Assembly: GCA_007922195.1 (NCBI GenBank)
Contig: ML682120.1
Span: 105,688 to 169,687, forward strand
Source of the DNA: Podocnemis expansa
Lineage: Eukaryota; Chordata; Testudines; Podocnemididae
DNA length: 64,000 bases
Reading direction: 5' to 3'
In this document: positions 22,595 to 34,808 of the stretch, in pieces
Layout of the letters: every line of letters begins with the position of its first letter
Numbering within the stretch: the stretch's first letter is position 1
The notes under the pieces: model-generated
Told to the model about the DNA's origin: nothing
Database searches by the model: none
The model's input: only the letters and a program-made list of their open reading frames with translations
Program-made: the position numbers and the translations under genes

Positions 22595-24441
22595 AGAATC
22601 ATAGAATCATAGAATGATAGGGTTGAAAGGGACCTCATAGGTCATCTAGTCCAACCCCCTGCCAGAGGCAGGGCCACTCCCCCTAAAGCATCCCAGTCAT
22701 GGTTTTGTCCAGCCGGGCCTTAAACACCTCCAAAGATGGAGATTCCACAACTCCCTCGGTAGCTCATTCCAATGCTTCATCACTCACCTAGTAAAAAAGT
22801 TTTTTTCTAATATCCAGCCTTGACCTCCCTAACCGCAACTTGAGACCATTGCTCCTCGTTCTGTCCTCTGTTATTACCGAGAACAGTCGAGCACCATCTT
22901 CCTTAGAGCATCCCTTCAAGTAGTTGAAGGTTGCTATCAAATCCCCCCTCAATCTTCTCTTCTGCAGGCTAAATAAGCCTAATGCTTTCAGTCTTTCCTC
23001 ATAGGGCTTGTGTTCCAGTCCTTTAATCATTTTGGTTGCCTTCCTCTGAACTCTCTCTAGCATGTCCCTGTCCTTTTTGTAGTGGGGAGCCCAAAACTGA
23101 ACACAGTATTCTAGATGTGGCCTCACCAGTGCAGAATAGAGGGGAATGATCACATCCCTTGATCTGCTGGTAATACTTCTTTTGATGCAGCCCAGTATGC
23201 CATTGGCCTTTTTGGCAGCAAGAGCACACTGCTGACTCATATCTAGCTTCCCATTCACCATGACCCCCAGGTCCTTTTCTACACTGCTGCTACTCAGCTG
23301 AATGTTCCCCAGCCTGTAGCAGTGCATGGGGTTTTTCCGTCCCACGTGCAGGATTTTACACTTGTCCTTATTGAACCTCATAAGATTTCTATTGGCCCGC
23401 TGCTCCAATTTATCTAGGTCTCCCTGAATCCTGTCCTTGCCCTCCAACGTGTCTACTGTTCCCCCCAGCTTGGTGTCATCCGCAAACTTACTGAGAATGC
23501 AGTCTATTCCATCATCCAGATCATTGATGAAAATGTTGAACAGAACCGGCCTCAGGACCGACCCCTGGGGCACACCACTCGTGACTGGTTGCCAGCTAGA
23601 CATGGATCCATTGGTTCCTACATGCTGAAACCATTGATCTAGCCAGTTTTCTACCCACCTTATAGTCCACCTATCCAACCCATACTTCCTTAATTTGCCA
23701 ATGAGACTGCTGTGGGAAACTGTATCAAAAGCCTTGCTAAAATCAAGGTATATGACATCAACGGTTCTTCCTGCATCCAGAAAACCAGTCATCTGATCAT
23801 AGAAGGAGATGAGATTGGTCAGGCATGATTTACCCTTGGTAAATCCATGCTGACTGTACCTGATCACTTTATTTTCCTCTAAGTGTTTGAGGATGGATTC
23901 TTTGAGAATCTTCTCCATAATTTTTCCAGGGATTGAGGTGAGGCTGCTAGGTCTATAATTCCCTGGATCCTCCTTTTTCCCTTTCTTGAAAATAGGCACT
24001 ACATTTGCTTTTTTCCAGTCCTCTGGCACCTCCCCCGTTCTCCATGAGTTTTGAAAGATAATGGCCAGCGGTGCTACTATCGCATCAGCCAATTCCCTTA
24101 GCGCTCTTGGATGCAGTTTGTGCAGCCCCATGGACTTGTGCACATCCAGCTTCTTTATGCAGTCCCTAACCTGACCTTCCATCACCAAGGGCCTGTCTTC
24201 TTCTCTCCCATCTGCTGCACCCATGGTAGTGGGCTGGGAGCTGACCCTGCCTGTGAAAACTGAAGTAAAAAATGCATTGAGCAGTTCAGCTTTTCCCTCA
24301 TCCTCTGTCACGAGGATGCCTGCCCCATTCAGCAAGGGACCTACACCATCCTTGATCCTCTTCTTGTTACTAACATACTTGTAGAACCTCTTCTTGTTAT
24401 CCTTTACGTCCCTCACTAGCCGCAACTCCATTTGCCCTTTG
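22595..24441 (-). mobile_element. CR1 LINE with long intact RT frame, in CBP1 intron
   Basis: A 5'-truncated CR1 on the minus strand whose 3' end is the ATTCTATGATTCTATGATTCTATC repeat at 22595. Its frame is open from about 24440 down to 22788 (about 550 residues of CR1 protein). It has RT motif [21 protein letters not shown], motif [21 protein letters not shown], motif [11 protein letters not shown] and thumb-region [20 protein letters not shown]. The APE endonuclease is missing. The CR1 lies inside intron 1 of CBP1: flanking intron DNA at 22566-22594 and 24470-24580 (GCCGACATTGATGGATGG) matches the CBP3 intron at 53540 (GCAGACATTGCTGGATGC). The open frame suggests a fairly young insertion. 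Confidence 0.93.
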
Positions 24442-25591
24442 GCAATTGAGTTCCTCGTAAATGCTCTGTATGTTTTTAATGAGTTTATTGCCAAGAAAAA
24501 TGTTTTTTGCAACTATTCAGCTGCCGACATTGATGGATGGTGTCTTTAATTTAGAAGGTAAGCTTGGATTTTTTCAATCTACATAAGAGTTTCAGAGAAT
24601 TAATACTATATAATCTAATCGACTTTATGGAATCCATACTTTCATTTTTAAAGTATTTAGATACTGGAGATTCTTTTTTTTATGATTTTTAACACAAACA
24701 TTTGGCCAGATCCTCAACTAATTACAGTGGAGCTATGGTAATTTATAGCAACTGTGTATCACTTCCTGTGCATTTTCATTTCTGTGGAGACCCACTTTCA
24801 AGTATAACTACAGAAGTTAAACTTTTTTTTCCTCTTTCCAGTTTTGTACCAATATATACAAAATCTTAGAGCTTAGAAGGGCTGTATGTAAATTTTCACT
24901 GTTCAGGACATATCCAATATCTGGCTTGCCAGTATTAGGAAGAATCTCTTCCTATAAATTACTGCATAATGGGCCACTTCCATTTTTTTTCCATTTTCAT
25001 ATGAAATGTTGTGTGCTGGACATTGAGAGGGACAGAATAATGGACTAGATGGACCACTGGTCTGTGTGTTCATGCAACTAGCAATGTTATATCCTCAATT
25101 CATGTCTTCCTATGTTGATTCTCAGGAACCAGTAATCAGCTTAAACTCAGCCTGTTTATCCAAGAGTTCTTTTGTCTGCTGATCTCTAGAGAAATCAGTT
25201 TGAATGAGTATGTGCAATGTGTGGTGTTTCTGTGGAAGTGTTACAGCCTGCATGAATTTGCCTAAACTAGCACCACTGTTTTCAGTTCCCAAAGGAACTG
25301 TAGCTAATTTTCCTAATGATAATTCCTACAATATCTAGCCAACAAGGGTACATAAACCAGTCACTGAATACAATGAACTCCAAATATATTATACCTAATT
25401 CAAAAAAGTTTAATTTAATTCAATAAGGTTTGTCTAGGGAGTAGAAACTTGTTATACCTATCACAAAGGGTATTTCATTGGAAGAGCCATCCGTCAATAC
25501 AGACCTAATTTTAACAGAATCTGAGTCTTAAACAATTTACTCCACTGCCACTTATGTATTATATCTGTTTTGTTCCCCCTGTGATTTTCAG
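24442..25591 (+). other. CBP1 intron 1, right part
   Basis: The left 120 bases are homologous to the start of the CBP2 and CBP3 introns. A small repeat fragment lies at 25028-25065 (GGACTAGATGGACCACTGGTCTG). The rest is AT-rich. The acceptor is TGATTTTCAG, ending at 25591. Confidence 0.6.
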
Positions 25592-26044
25592 GTTTGTCTC
25601 CACTGATGAAAGATGTCTTTCCACAGAGATTTATGCACATATCCATCCTATCCTCCATTTCCAAAACCAATTGTTAACACCTTCAACAAGCCCTGTGTTA
25701 CTTCATGTGATGATTTGAGTGCTGTGGTTTATCCACTACCAGTTGTTGTGACGTTCCCAGGACCAATTCTTGCCACTTGTCCTCAGGAAAGCATAGTGGG
25801 AACTTCACAACTTCTGGGCATTGGCAGTTCATTCGGCTACAGGAGCTCCTACCTGTCCAACAGCTCTTTTGATTCCAGAGATTTTCTTAGTTAAGGGGGC
25901 TTATGGGGTTCCAGGAGCTTGCACAGTTACAGGAGGTCATATGCTCCCGGATTATCCTCATTAGCCAAAGGATACTCAGACCCTTGTTCTGCCCGCTGGT
26001 TAAACATGTATGGCTGTGAGCTATATCAAACCCAACAGGATTAG
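25592..26044 (+). pseudogene. Corneous beta-protein CBP1, coding exon with internal stop
   Basis: CBPs are small structural proteins of sauropsid scales, claws and feathers that polymerise into filaments through a central beta-sheet core. The exon follows the acceptor at 25591, with a 21-base 5' UTR and ATG at 25613. Residues 1-93 are open: an N-terminal part with NKPCVTSC (about 25-32), then the core VVYPLPVVVTFPGPILATCP (about 38-57) and QESIVGTS. A TAA at 25892-25894 stops this frame. The same frame then stays open for 49 codons to TAG at 26042, carrying the Gly/Tyr/Ser-rich tail (GGLWGSRSLHSYRRSY) and the family ending YQTQQD. A full-length protein would be about 142 residues, normal for the family. 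One nonsense change therefore separates two well-kept halves. It could also be expressed as a tail-less 93-residue protein. Intron 1 holds a CR1. Confidence 0.88.
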
Positions 26045-26720
26045 CCATGGCACAAGGACCCACTGAGAAGCCAAAAAAGTAAGCTACAGATTTACGAAAG
26101 TGCTTATGAACACGGCTTTGAGATATGCTGAATGCTTGGCGCTCCAGATGAAGTTAGTTGTGAGTGCTCTGCAGCTCTGAAATACAGACCCATAAATGCA
26201 TTTCTTGTGTTACACTTTACATTATTTATATGCCTATAACCTCTTATGGTTTCCCATATGAATTAGGTAGTCTGGAATCTCAAGTAAATTTAGGCCCATC
26301 TACATGCCTAGTGTGTGTTAAAAAGATCTTAGTGTGAAAGAAAACAAGACCCCTTCTGCTCTAGCTTTTCTAGGAATAGGTAACATTTCTTGATGGTTTG
26401 TAACTTTGCCACATAAGATAAGCAACAGAAAAGCTGCTGAATCCTCTTGTTATACTGTTTTGCCCTATGTCACACTGATATACAAGTAAATAAAACCAGT
26501 ATTTTGCAGTGGTTGAAAACAGGACTTGATTGTCAAACTCAAGAGTTGCAAGAAAGAAAGAACATCTTGTGTGAAACATGTTACCTTGGAGTGAGTGTTT
26601 GATTGCTGCTGTTCTTGAAACCCTGGCAAGCTATATTTTATTTTTTTCTGTTCTGTAAATATGAACTTCACTTCTTATTCCTGTTAAAATTTATGCTGCA
26701 CTAAAATATAGTCTTCTAGT
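26045..26720 (+). other. CBP1 3' untranslated region
   Basis: The stretch 26545-26640 (AAAGAACATCTTGTGTGAAAC...CTTGAAACCCTGG) matches the 3' UTR of CBP2 at 38760-38833, so the ancestral transcript ran at least this far. AATAAA at 26489-26494 lies upstream of that block and may be a premature or alternative signal. Confidence 0.55.
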
Positions 26721-27804
26721 TGTAACCCTCTCCCTTTTCTCCCTGGGTTACTTGGGAGCAGGCAACACTCACGTGTGCACAGGCCTAAGTTTGATGACAA
26801 AGAGATCCTGAGTTTCTCAGTGGTGATGTTGGGATTGTGGGAATCCTCTATCCACTTCACTGCTGCAGTCCCTTTACTTTACAGGAAATTAAACTTGACA
26901 GTGCCTCCACCTGGCTGGGTCCAGTACACACTCAGTGGCGTGCCTTGGGAGCCTCCAGGACTAAATCCATGTGGATAAGATGAACCTGTGGGATGGGTCT
27001 AATCCAAATTTACTAATTTTATCTGTGTGTGTGTGTGTGTTTATATTTATATTTATATGTATTTATTTATTCGTGGTGCTTAATTGCATGTAACAAGCCT
27101 TTACTTAACAAAGAAACTTATCATAGCAGGATGGAATTGAAATAACTCAAATACACAGGAGCAAGTAAATAAATCAGTGAGCAGACACCAAAAACAGGTT
27201 AAAGGAAACGTATCTAACTAGCATGCTCTCAGCCCTTTTTCCAACTCAGAGGGCACACTTCCCAGAGTTCTGAAACCCATCCCCTTGCTTGCATGGGTGC
27301 ACTTGGGGGGTCAGTGAAGAAGACAAGGCAGCACTGCTGGTCCAGTGTATCTGTTCAGAACCACGCTGAAGATCTGGAGTGAGGCCAACCAATGGTAGTT
27401 AGTCCCTGGCCCGGGTTCAAAGGGACTGTCACACTGCCTCCCCTCTGTCCCAGTCAGTCTCTCAACAGACTCCCTTGCTTTCAAAGCCCTGCTCCAAATT
27501 GGGGGGAGGGGGAGACAGGCACTCACACCCTCACTGCAGAGCCAGCTCAGTCAGCTCTAGGCTCAGACCCTGCTTGGGCTGAGTAAGCCACCAACCTCTG
27601 AAGCTCCCTGCTTGAGTGAGCCTCCAGCAGTCTCAGGTACCCCAGGAGCACTCACAGCAGCTTCCAGATTCTGACTTGTCTCTCTCCCTCTGTGGAGGGA
27701 GTTGTAGTCCCTCAGTGGAAAACTTACAGCACATAGGAACTGCTTAAATGTTAACCTCCTACTTCATTTCAGAGACCCCTAAAATACAGGGTGCCTATAC
27801 AGTT
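26718..27804. mobile_element. Unclassified 1.1-kb repeat, copy 2
   Basis: The element GTAACCC...CTATAC (26722-27800) is flanked by AGTT on both sides (26718-26721, 27801-27804). It matches 12754-13868 end to end. A GT dinucleotide run with TTTATA units is at 27025-27070. It inserted just 3' of the CBP1 UTR homology. Solo LTR or non-autonomous DNA element; I cannot decide. Confidence 0.7.
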
Positions 27805-28329
27805 TTCCTTCATCCTCGATTCTTAATTTATAACACTCTTTGAAATAATCCCCAGCAGACAGCTTCTGCAAAATAGTGAGAGTACAGAGATTCCTCATAT
27901 TCTCAAAGCATTATGCTGGTGCTTTGCGCGAATTTACACACATTTCAATTTTCATGCATTTCAGTAGGAACGTGTACCACTACCAATAAGGGTAGGAACT
28001 GAAGGTGTGTAGCACTGGTTAGACTATCATATCTAGGGGCTGTTGCAGAACTAGGGATGTGAACCGGAAAGGGACTATAAAAGAACTTCATTTCACATTG
28101 CCAGTCCGTACTAGGGCTCCACATCTGCACCAGTGTTCACCTGCTGCCAGGAGTCATCCCTACCTTGTGTGTTGCACAATTATGAGGGTGAATTCTCATG
28201 GACACTAGACCCCTATATTATTTCTTGAGGATATGTTGTTTAGAGGGGGTACAGTTCCAGTTGACTTCTATGCTTCAGAAGCAGATATTATTTTATTTTG
28301 TGCCTTGTAACAATACTGTTAAGTTTAAT
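27805..28329. other. Non-coding stretch, no gene seen
   Basis: No conserved frame and no repeat boundary that I recognise. Confidence 0.35.
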
Positions 28330-30165
28330 CACCCTCTATAGTGTGGAAGACCAAACTACCATCATGGTGGGCAATGCTTTGGGGCAGCTGTGAGACAGCT
28401 AAAAGGGGGCTTTACGGGATCACATCTCTCATACTAAATTACCAAGAAACAGGTGGACAAGGGTGATCCAGTGGATATACTATTCTTGGTCTTTTAGAAA
28501 GCCTTTGAGAAAGTCTCTTACCAAAGGTTCTTAAGCAAAAGTAAGCATTCATGGGATAAGAGGGAAGGTCTTTGCATGGATCGATAACTGGTCAAAAGAC
28601 AGGAAGCAAAGGATAGGAATAAACGGCCAGTTTTCAGAAGAGAGAGCTAAATAGTGTGGTTCCTGAAGAATCTGTATTGGGAAGAGTGCTGTTCAACATA
28701 CATATCAATGATCTGGAAAAAGGGATGAACAGTGAGGAGGCAAAGTTCACAGATGTCACAAAATTAGTCAAGATAATTAAATCCAAAGGAGACTGAAGAA
28801 TTACAAAGGGATCTCACAAAACTGAGTGATTCGACAACAAAATGGCAGAATAAAATTATACAAAATTCAATATTGATAAATGGAAAGAAATGCACACTGG
28901 AAAACATAATCCCAACTACATATACAAAATGATGGAGTCTAAGTTAACTATTACAACTAAAGAAAAGATATCTTGGAATCATTGTGGATAGTCCTCTGAA
29001 AACATCCACTCAAAGTGCAGCAGCAGTCAAAAACACTAAAAGAAAGTTAGGAAAGGGATAAATAAAGAGTAAATTGCATATTACCATTGTGTATATCTAT
29101 AGCACACACACACACCTTGAATACTGCATTCAGTCTGGTTGCCCCATCTCAAAAAAGATATATAAGAATTAGAAAACATGCCGAGAAGGGCAACAAAAAT
29201 GATTAGGGTATGGAACAGTTTCAATACGAGGAGAGATTGAGAAGACAGGGACTGTTCAGCTTTGAAAAAGAGAAAACTAAGGGGTGATATGGTAAAGCTC
29301 TGTAAAATCATTTGTAACACCCTTGTGGTCAAGATAGAGTCTGTCCATCAGGCAGCTCTGGCCAAGGAAGAGTATGCACAGGGATGCAGCAAGGAGAGCC
29401 CCTTTACCCCAGGAGCACCTGTTCCAAACCCCCAGAGTGACCACACACACACTGGGATAGTACAAGGATTATGGGAATGGGGAAGGTTTATTTACAGAGG
29501 TGCAAAGGAGAAACCAACAGGGGCGTTGGGGCAGCAATAACACAGAGTAACAGCTAACACAGGGCCCTGCAGGCCCAGCAGTGCAACAGGCTGATGGCAG
29601 ACAGTGAGCTCTGTGTCTGCACCTGAGTTCAGGAGACCCAGCACTGCTCCAGTCCAGTGTTCAGTCCTGCAGCTCCTGGTAGTCTTCAGTGCTAGCAACT
29701 TTCCAAGCAAAAACCCTCTGATGCCTCTTGTGCTGCTCTCTGCGACCACAGAGCGAGGCCTTCCCCACTTAACTAACAACAACCTCCCCCTTACTCTCAG
29801 GCCAAGTCCCAGGCCCTGTAATCATGCCCCCACAGCTCTGGGTGGCCAGTCACATGGGTCCAGCTCTGTCTTTAGACAACTCTCCCCAGTACAGCCCCTT
29901 CCCCTCAGCTCCACACCCTTCCTCCTGAACAATCAGTCCCTCTCCCACAGTGCAAAGATTTAAAGAAACCACGTTCTTTAAGACCCCAAAGGGGTTACGC
30001 ATAAATAATGTGAACACAGTGAATAGGGAAGTGTTATTTATCCTTCCATGTAACACAAGAATCAGGGGTCACTTGAACTTAGTTGGCAGAAAATTTAAAA
30101 TAGACCTGAGGAAGTACTTCTTCCTACAATAATCAGTCACCTTTGGAGCAAAATGCCAGAATGAA
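28330..30165 (+). mobile_element. Old divergent LINE (CR1/L3-like), broken and interrupted
   Basis: Translating in shifting frames gives a degraded RT: a motif B-C region around 28670-28760 (TTCAACATACATATCAATGA, then CACAGATGTCACAAAATTAG) and a thumb region around 29110-29160 (CTTGAATACTGCATTCAGTC). Small insertions and deletions break every frame. The 3' part resumes at about 30000 (GTGAACACAGTGAATAGGGAAG...GAGGAAGTACTTCTTCCTAC) after a 685-bp insertion. It is much older than the three CR1 copies in this window. Confidence 0.8.
29314..29998. mobile_element. Insertion with GTAAC inverted ends inside the old LINE
   Basis: It starts GTAACACCCTTGTGG and ends CCCCAAAGGGGTTAC, imperfect inverted complements. 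The old LINE continues on either side. The open frames within are not conserved. Its ends resemble those of the two 1.1-kb repeats, so it may belong to the same superfamily. A target duplication is not clear. Confidence 0.6.
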
Positions 30166-31623
30166 ATGATGCTAAGTTTGGTATTGATAAATGCTGAATC
30201 TGGATATCAGTCTCCTCATTGTACAACTCTAAACCCAAGAATTGCCATAATGGATCAGATCAGTGGTCTTGATTCTGATAGTGCTAGCATCAAGTACTTC
30301 AGAGGAAATTATCAGAACCTAGAAGTGGTCAGTTTTGGCATAGTTTCCCTAGGAGTTTCTGCCAAACACCCTACAAGACTTAGGGTTGGGACCCAGTACT
30401 GTGTCACAGACCCTCAGGCTCTGGGTCGCAGACCCCCCTGCTGCCACCACCAAAAGATGGGAATGCATTGCTCAAAGATGTAATTGTTGGGTCGCCAGCA
30501 TAATTTTTTTTTTTAATCGAGAAAAAGAGTTTGAAGGCCACTGCCCTAACTTAAAGGCTTTAACCTGAAGAAGAAGGATAGAGACAGGTCACCTTTCAAA
30601 TAATAAAGTTTCACATCAGTAGTATTTATAAAAACTATTCTTTGTGGTTTTATGGAAATAGACTCAGATCATCAGCTGGCATAAATTACCATGGCTCAAT
30701 TAATCCAGCTAAGGATCTGCCCATGCCTATATACATTTTGAAATGTCAAAGAAATAATTTCTAATAGAGAACCTTTATGCTTAGATATTTCAAAACCATT
30801 TAAGTATTATAGGTGTCCATTCCTCATAAAAAAAAAAATTGTGGAAACTAGGTATTCCAAATCTCTGTGTGACTTCCGAAAATCATTCCTTAAATTTTTA
30901 AAGCCTGCATCTTCCAATGTCTGCATATGACTAACCAGGGAAAGACTCCTTTATGGAGACAAACACCATAACATTGATAAGAATCACAGAGGATGCCAGA
31001 GTTGTTCTTATCACTAAATAGTCATTTCAATAGCTATAAAGAGATTGAATCAAATCATTTCTAACCAATTCATTCAGGATAGGAAGTAAAGAGAAATGGT
31101 GAGGATAGGGCTGAGCTTTGAATATTTTTTGTGTTCCTTCTCTGACATCTAGGAGGATGTGAGGCAGTATTTGTGCTTGAAGTCCAAATTTATTGCCCCC
31201 ACAAAATTCATTGCCCATGCAATTCATCCAGTTGAGGTCAATATATTGATTACTGAGCATGCTGACCATTGCGCTCTTAGTTCCACCTAACATGAGACAC
31301 GTTTCATCCTGTGTGTCATCTTATGACTCTGTGGGCCAATTTTCATGTGGGTATCAATCCATTTACTTAATGCAAGCAATAATGGGGATGAATCAACTAC
31401 CACTGGTTAATTTCTCTTGATTGCTTCACAATACAAAGACATCCCAGATGTCCACAAGTTGCACAATCTGCCATCATGAACATCATCTACTACTTAAGTT
31501 CCTCTCTCTAGGTTGGGCCCATTGTGGAGTTTACCCTTGCATTTCTTGTGGGATGGGGAGGGGCCGGGAAACTTTATTCTATATGTTTTGTATCCTCACC
31601 ACTATTCACTATCTGACAAATCC
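30166..31623. other. Non-coding stretch, no gene seen
   Basis: A possible MITE end lies near 30410-30545 (TCTGGGTCGCAGACC, then GAGTTTGAAGGCCACTGCC). Otherwise nothing recognised. Confidence 0.35.
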
Positions 31624-31760
31624 AATAAGAACATAACAACAGCCATAATGGGACAGACTAATGGTCCATCTAGCCCAGTATCCTGTTGTCTGATAGTGCC
31701 CAATGCTTGGTACTTGAGAGGGAGTGAACAGAACAGATAAACATCAAGTGATCTAATGCC
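31624..31760 (+). repeat. Interspersed repeat fragment
   Basis: AAGAACATAACAACAGCCATAATGGGACAGACTAATGGTCCATCTAGCCCAGTATCC followed by TGATAGTGCCCAATGC looks like a LINE-type repeat piece. A related inverted fragment lies near 25028-25065 (ATGGACCACTGGTCTG). Family not named. Confidence 0.55.
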
Positions 31761-32436
31761 CACTGGAGTTCATGGCAATCCCTCCAATAAGTTAATTTGT
31801 CTTTGAAATAAACACTGAATTACAATTTCCCCATGGATATTGAGACAGCAAAGAGCTATGCACAATTTTAGACTGATTTGTACTTCAAAATAGGACTGGT
31901 GATTAGCTCTGAAAGGATCTGAAGAAATGACAAATATTTTGGTTTTAAGGACCCAGGATGACCCCCAAGGCTCAGTACTGAAGCTAGATTGAAATGAACA
32001 GTGGCTGTGGATGAAAAGAAAGAGTACAGTGTTTCATAAAGGCTGTGAGAAAGACATAATGCATTTTTGGTTAAAGCAGGGATGGCTTTTGGATAATGTT
32101 CCACAGAAAATTAGACTCTTTTAGAATCTGAGCATCTTTATGGGGAGAACTTATGCTGGGGAATGGCAGAATAGTATCATAGAGGGAACAACAGAATACC
32201 CTAAAACACATGAATAGATTGATCTTCCTGCAAAATTAGTAAAGTTTCATTCTACCTCATTCAACAGATGAAAAGATTTAGACTTGCCCAAGATCACTCA
32301 TTATGTGTGTGACAAAAAACATGAAAATACATTCTCACTGACATGTAGGTGCCTAAATAACATTCAAATCAATAAGAGTTCTACACCTAAATAACTTTAA
32401 AAAATCCGGTGTAAAGACATCTCACAGAGTGGGTTG
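31761..32436. other. Non-coding stretch, no gene seen
   Basis: AT-rich; no conserved frame. Confidence 0.35.
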
Positions 32437-33025
32437 GATGCTGTCAGGACCAGTCCTTCCATAGAGGTACCCCAGGTAATTGTCTAGGGCACCAACCATT
32501 AGTGGGTGCCAAAGGCTGGCCTGGGGCCAGCAAGCCTATCCCCCCCCCCCCCGCTCCACTCAGCCACGTAGCCTAGAGCAGAGCAAGGCATGATTCTGTG
32601 TTTTGGCTGGCTCCACTCCAGAAAAGGTAAGTGGGTTGGTGGGGTCTAGGGCAGTGATTTGGGGTGGGGTTAAGCAGCATTGGGGGACAGGAGGGGTGCC
32701 AGTGGGAGGAATCCCAATAGTGGCTGTGCTCCTTGGCTGCAGCTCCACTCCCTAGCCAGGGCCAAATCCAGGTGGCAGCAATGGTGTCACACCAGCTGGC
32801 TGGGGCCAGGAGCCCAGCCGGCAGCAGTGCTGCACCAGCCTTCCGGGGCTGGGACCCCTGCCCGCAGCAGCATCCCCTGATAGAGATCAGACACCCAGTG
32901 GCAGCTGGACCCCGGCAGTGGCACCGCTCCCTGCACACATCCCCTCCCGCTGCCGGGGCTTGGGGAGGGCAAAGTAACATACAGCCTAGAGTGCCAAAAA
33001 CCCTGGGACCAGCCCTTCATGCTGT
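32437..33025. mobile_element. hAT-like MITE with GC-rich interior
   Basis: The element (32445-33017) starts CAGGACCAGTCCTT and ends GGGACCAGCCCTT, imperfect inverted ends. It is flanked by GATGCTGT (32437-32444) and CATGCTGT (33018-33025), a 7-of-8 target duplication. A C(13) run is at 32540-32552. Open frames in the GC-rich interior are chance frames. Confidence 0.75.
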
Positions 33026-33416
33026 CTGAAAACCTCACAGGACCAGGAACCACCCTTTGTCCTAACAAACAAAAACCAAACATTCTAAATGCTTATGTGA
33101 CACTTTAATAAGGAAAAGGTCTGATGCTGGCCATCTGTCTAGGATTCAGTACCAAATGATCTCATAAAGGAAATGACCACACACTTCAATGACTGCTAAA
33201 GTAGACCCTTAGAGAAGAGTTATAGATAGAGTTCCAGAGCATGCAGAATAATTGTTGCATATCTTCCTCGCAGAGAGGCAAGAATAAATTCTGTAATTTC
33301 ACCAAGGAGCTAGACAATATATTTCTCTACACTGTCACAGCAATAGGCATCAATGCAGCAGCTGTGTACACTTACAGTTGATGGGAAAGCACTCACCTGT
33401 TGACTCAATGGCTGTG

Positions 33417-33948
33417 TTCACACACACAGGGTTATTTCGAAAAAAGTTGTGTCGAAACAACTTGTTTTGAAACAACACCTTATTTCAAAATATCTTATTT
33501 CAAATTAACAAAATGTTAATTCGAAATAAGAAAAAAAGTGGGAAACGAAATAGCAAGTTCACAGTGTGAACATGCTATTTCGTTACCCCTGGGGGTGAGC
33601 CGCTACTGGCTCACCCTGCAGCCCCCTTTCTGGGGCTGAGGGACAGCCCTCAGCACCCTGGCCAAGGTCCTGAGGGTTCCCTGGCCAGGGTGCGGAGGAT
33701 CCACTGTTGTTTCAGAACACTTTGTTCTGAAACAACATGTTCACACGCCTTGTTTCGAAACAAGGGTTTTGAAACAAGTTTGTTTCGTCCCCAAATGGGG
33801 TTTAACTTGTTTTGAAACAACACAGTTGTTTTGAAACAAGGGCTTCCCCTTGTTTCGAAACAACTGTGCGTCGTGTGAACATGGGTTTTTTTTGTTTTGA
33901 AACAACGAGGTTGTTTCGAAACAAAAGTGCTGTGTGAACACAGCCAAT
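33417..33948. mobile_element. Foldback DNA element (TTCGAAA family), copy 5
   Basis: The element (33420-33945) begins GGCTGTGTTCACACACA and ends TGCTGTGTGAACACAGCC, with AAT on both sides (33417-33419, 33946-33948). Its left arm is nearly identical to the arms at 47.2 and 47.7 kb. The GC core (33590-33705) shares GGTGAGCCGCTACTGGCTCACC with copy 8, in inverted order there. Confidence 0.9.
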
Positions 33949-34740
33949 TAGTCCACCTCCCCGAAAGATGGAAGGCAGCATCAATGGATGACCTCATCAA
34001 CACAGCGCCTTAAAGACATCATGGTATGTTATCTTAAGTACGAAACAGGAGATACACAAGCTACATGATGTAGCTTGTTTATCTCCTATCAATCACCACT
34101 GGCAGTATAGAACAGCATTGGCTTAAGGGATGGAAATAGACCACTGTATATAAAAGCAAATTGTGATATTAATACTTGTTTGAGACGTCTATGGATTTAG
34201 TTTCAGTCCCACTGAAAGGTCTCATTTATATAGTGGGGTAATGAACACTTAGGATTTGATTTCTAAAGTGCACTGATATCCTGTACATTCTTTTGCGCAT
34301 GACAGCCCTGCTGATGTGGTCAGAAAATTCCAGGACCACTTTAATGTACAGTTTTTTTAAACAGTGTTATGTTAAAGCACACTAAGGATCCTTTACTGTA
34401 GGCATAAGGGTCCACAGAGACCAATTCATAATCAACAGGGTTTGTGGACTTTCACGATGACACTTCATCCTGTACTGCTCATTTCCTTGCCACACAGACA
34501 AGTCCTCACTTCAATAAAAGTGGTAGAATCATACCAGGATTTTACTTCACAAAACAAGTTTTAACAAGGAAGAAATGACAGGGTGTAAGGTGAAACTGAA
34601 AATTGTCCAATAATATTAAACTATGAACAAAAAAATTACATCAATCTAAGGAGTGAAATATTGAAGGAGTTTTGTTTTGTAACTAATTCCACAACATGCA
34701 CAAAGGGTGCTTCAGATCCTTTAGGTAAGCTCAAAAATCA
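33949..34740. other. CBP2 upstream flank
   Basis: AT-rich DNA upstream of the CBP2 TATA box. A perfect 16-base palindromic stretch (GATGTAGCTTG and its complement, 34052-34085) lies within it. Otherwise nothing recognised. Confidence 0.35.
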
Positions 34741-34808
34741 TATAAAAGCACTGAATACTCAAGACTCTTCTAACCACGTCTCTTGACTTCTCCTTCTTGG
34801 TCAACTGA
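34741..34808 (+). promoter_or_regulatory. CBP2 TATA box and non-coding exon 1
   Basis: TATAAAAGCACTGAATACTC at 34741 is the best-kept promoter in the window apart from CBP6. Transcription is expected to start about 30 bases downstream (near 34771). Exon 1 contains CACGTCTCTTGACTTC and ends at 34808, before the donor GTAAGTCTG. The early intron shares AGTTTAACTGAATCCTGCA with CBP3. Confidence 0.85.

Noticed and set aside
26775..26978. 67-codon frame with MHRPKFDDKEILSFSVVMLG
   Set aside because: It is part of the 1.1-kb repeat; the equivalent frame in the 12.8-kb copy is broken.
29604..29963. 119-codon Ser/Pro-rich frame
   Set aside because: It lies inside a transposon-like insertion in an old LINE and is not recognisable.
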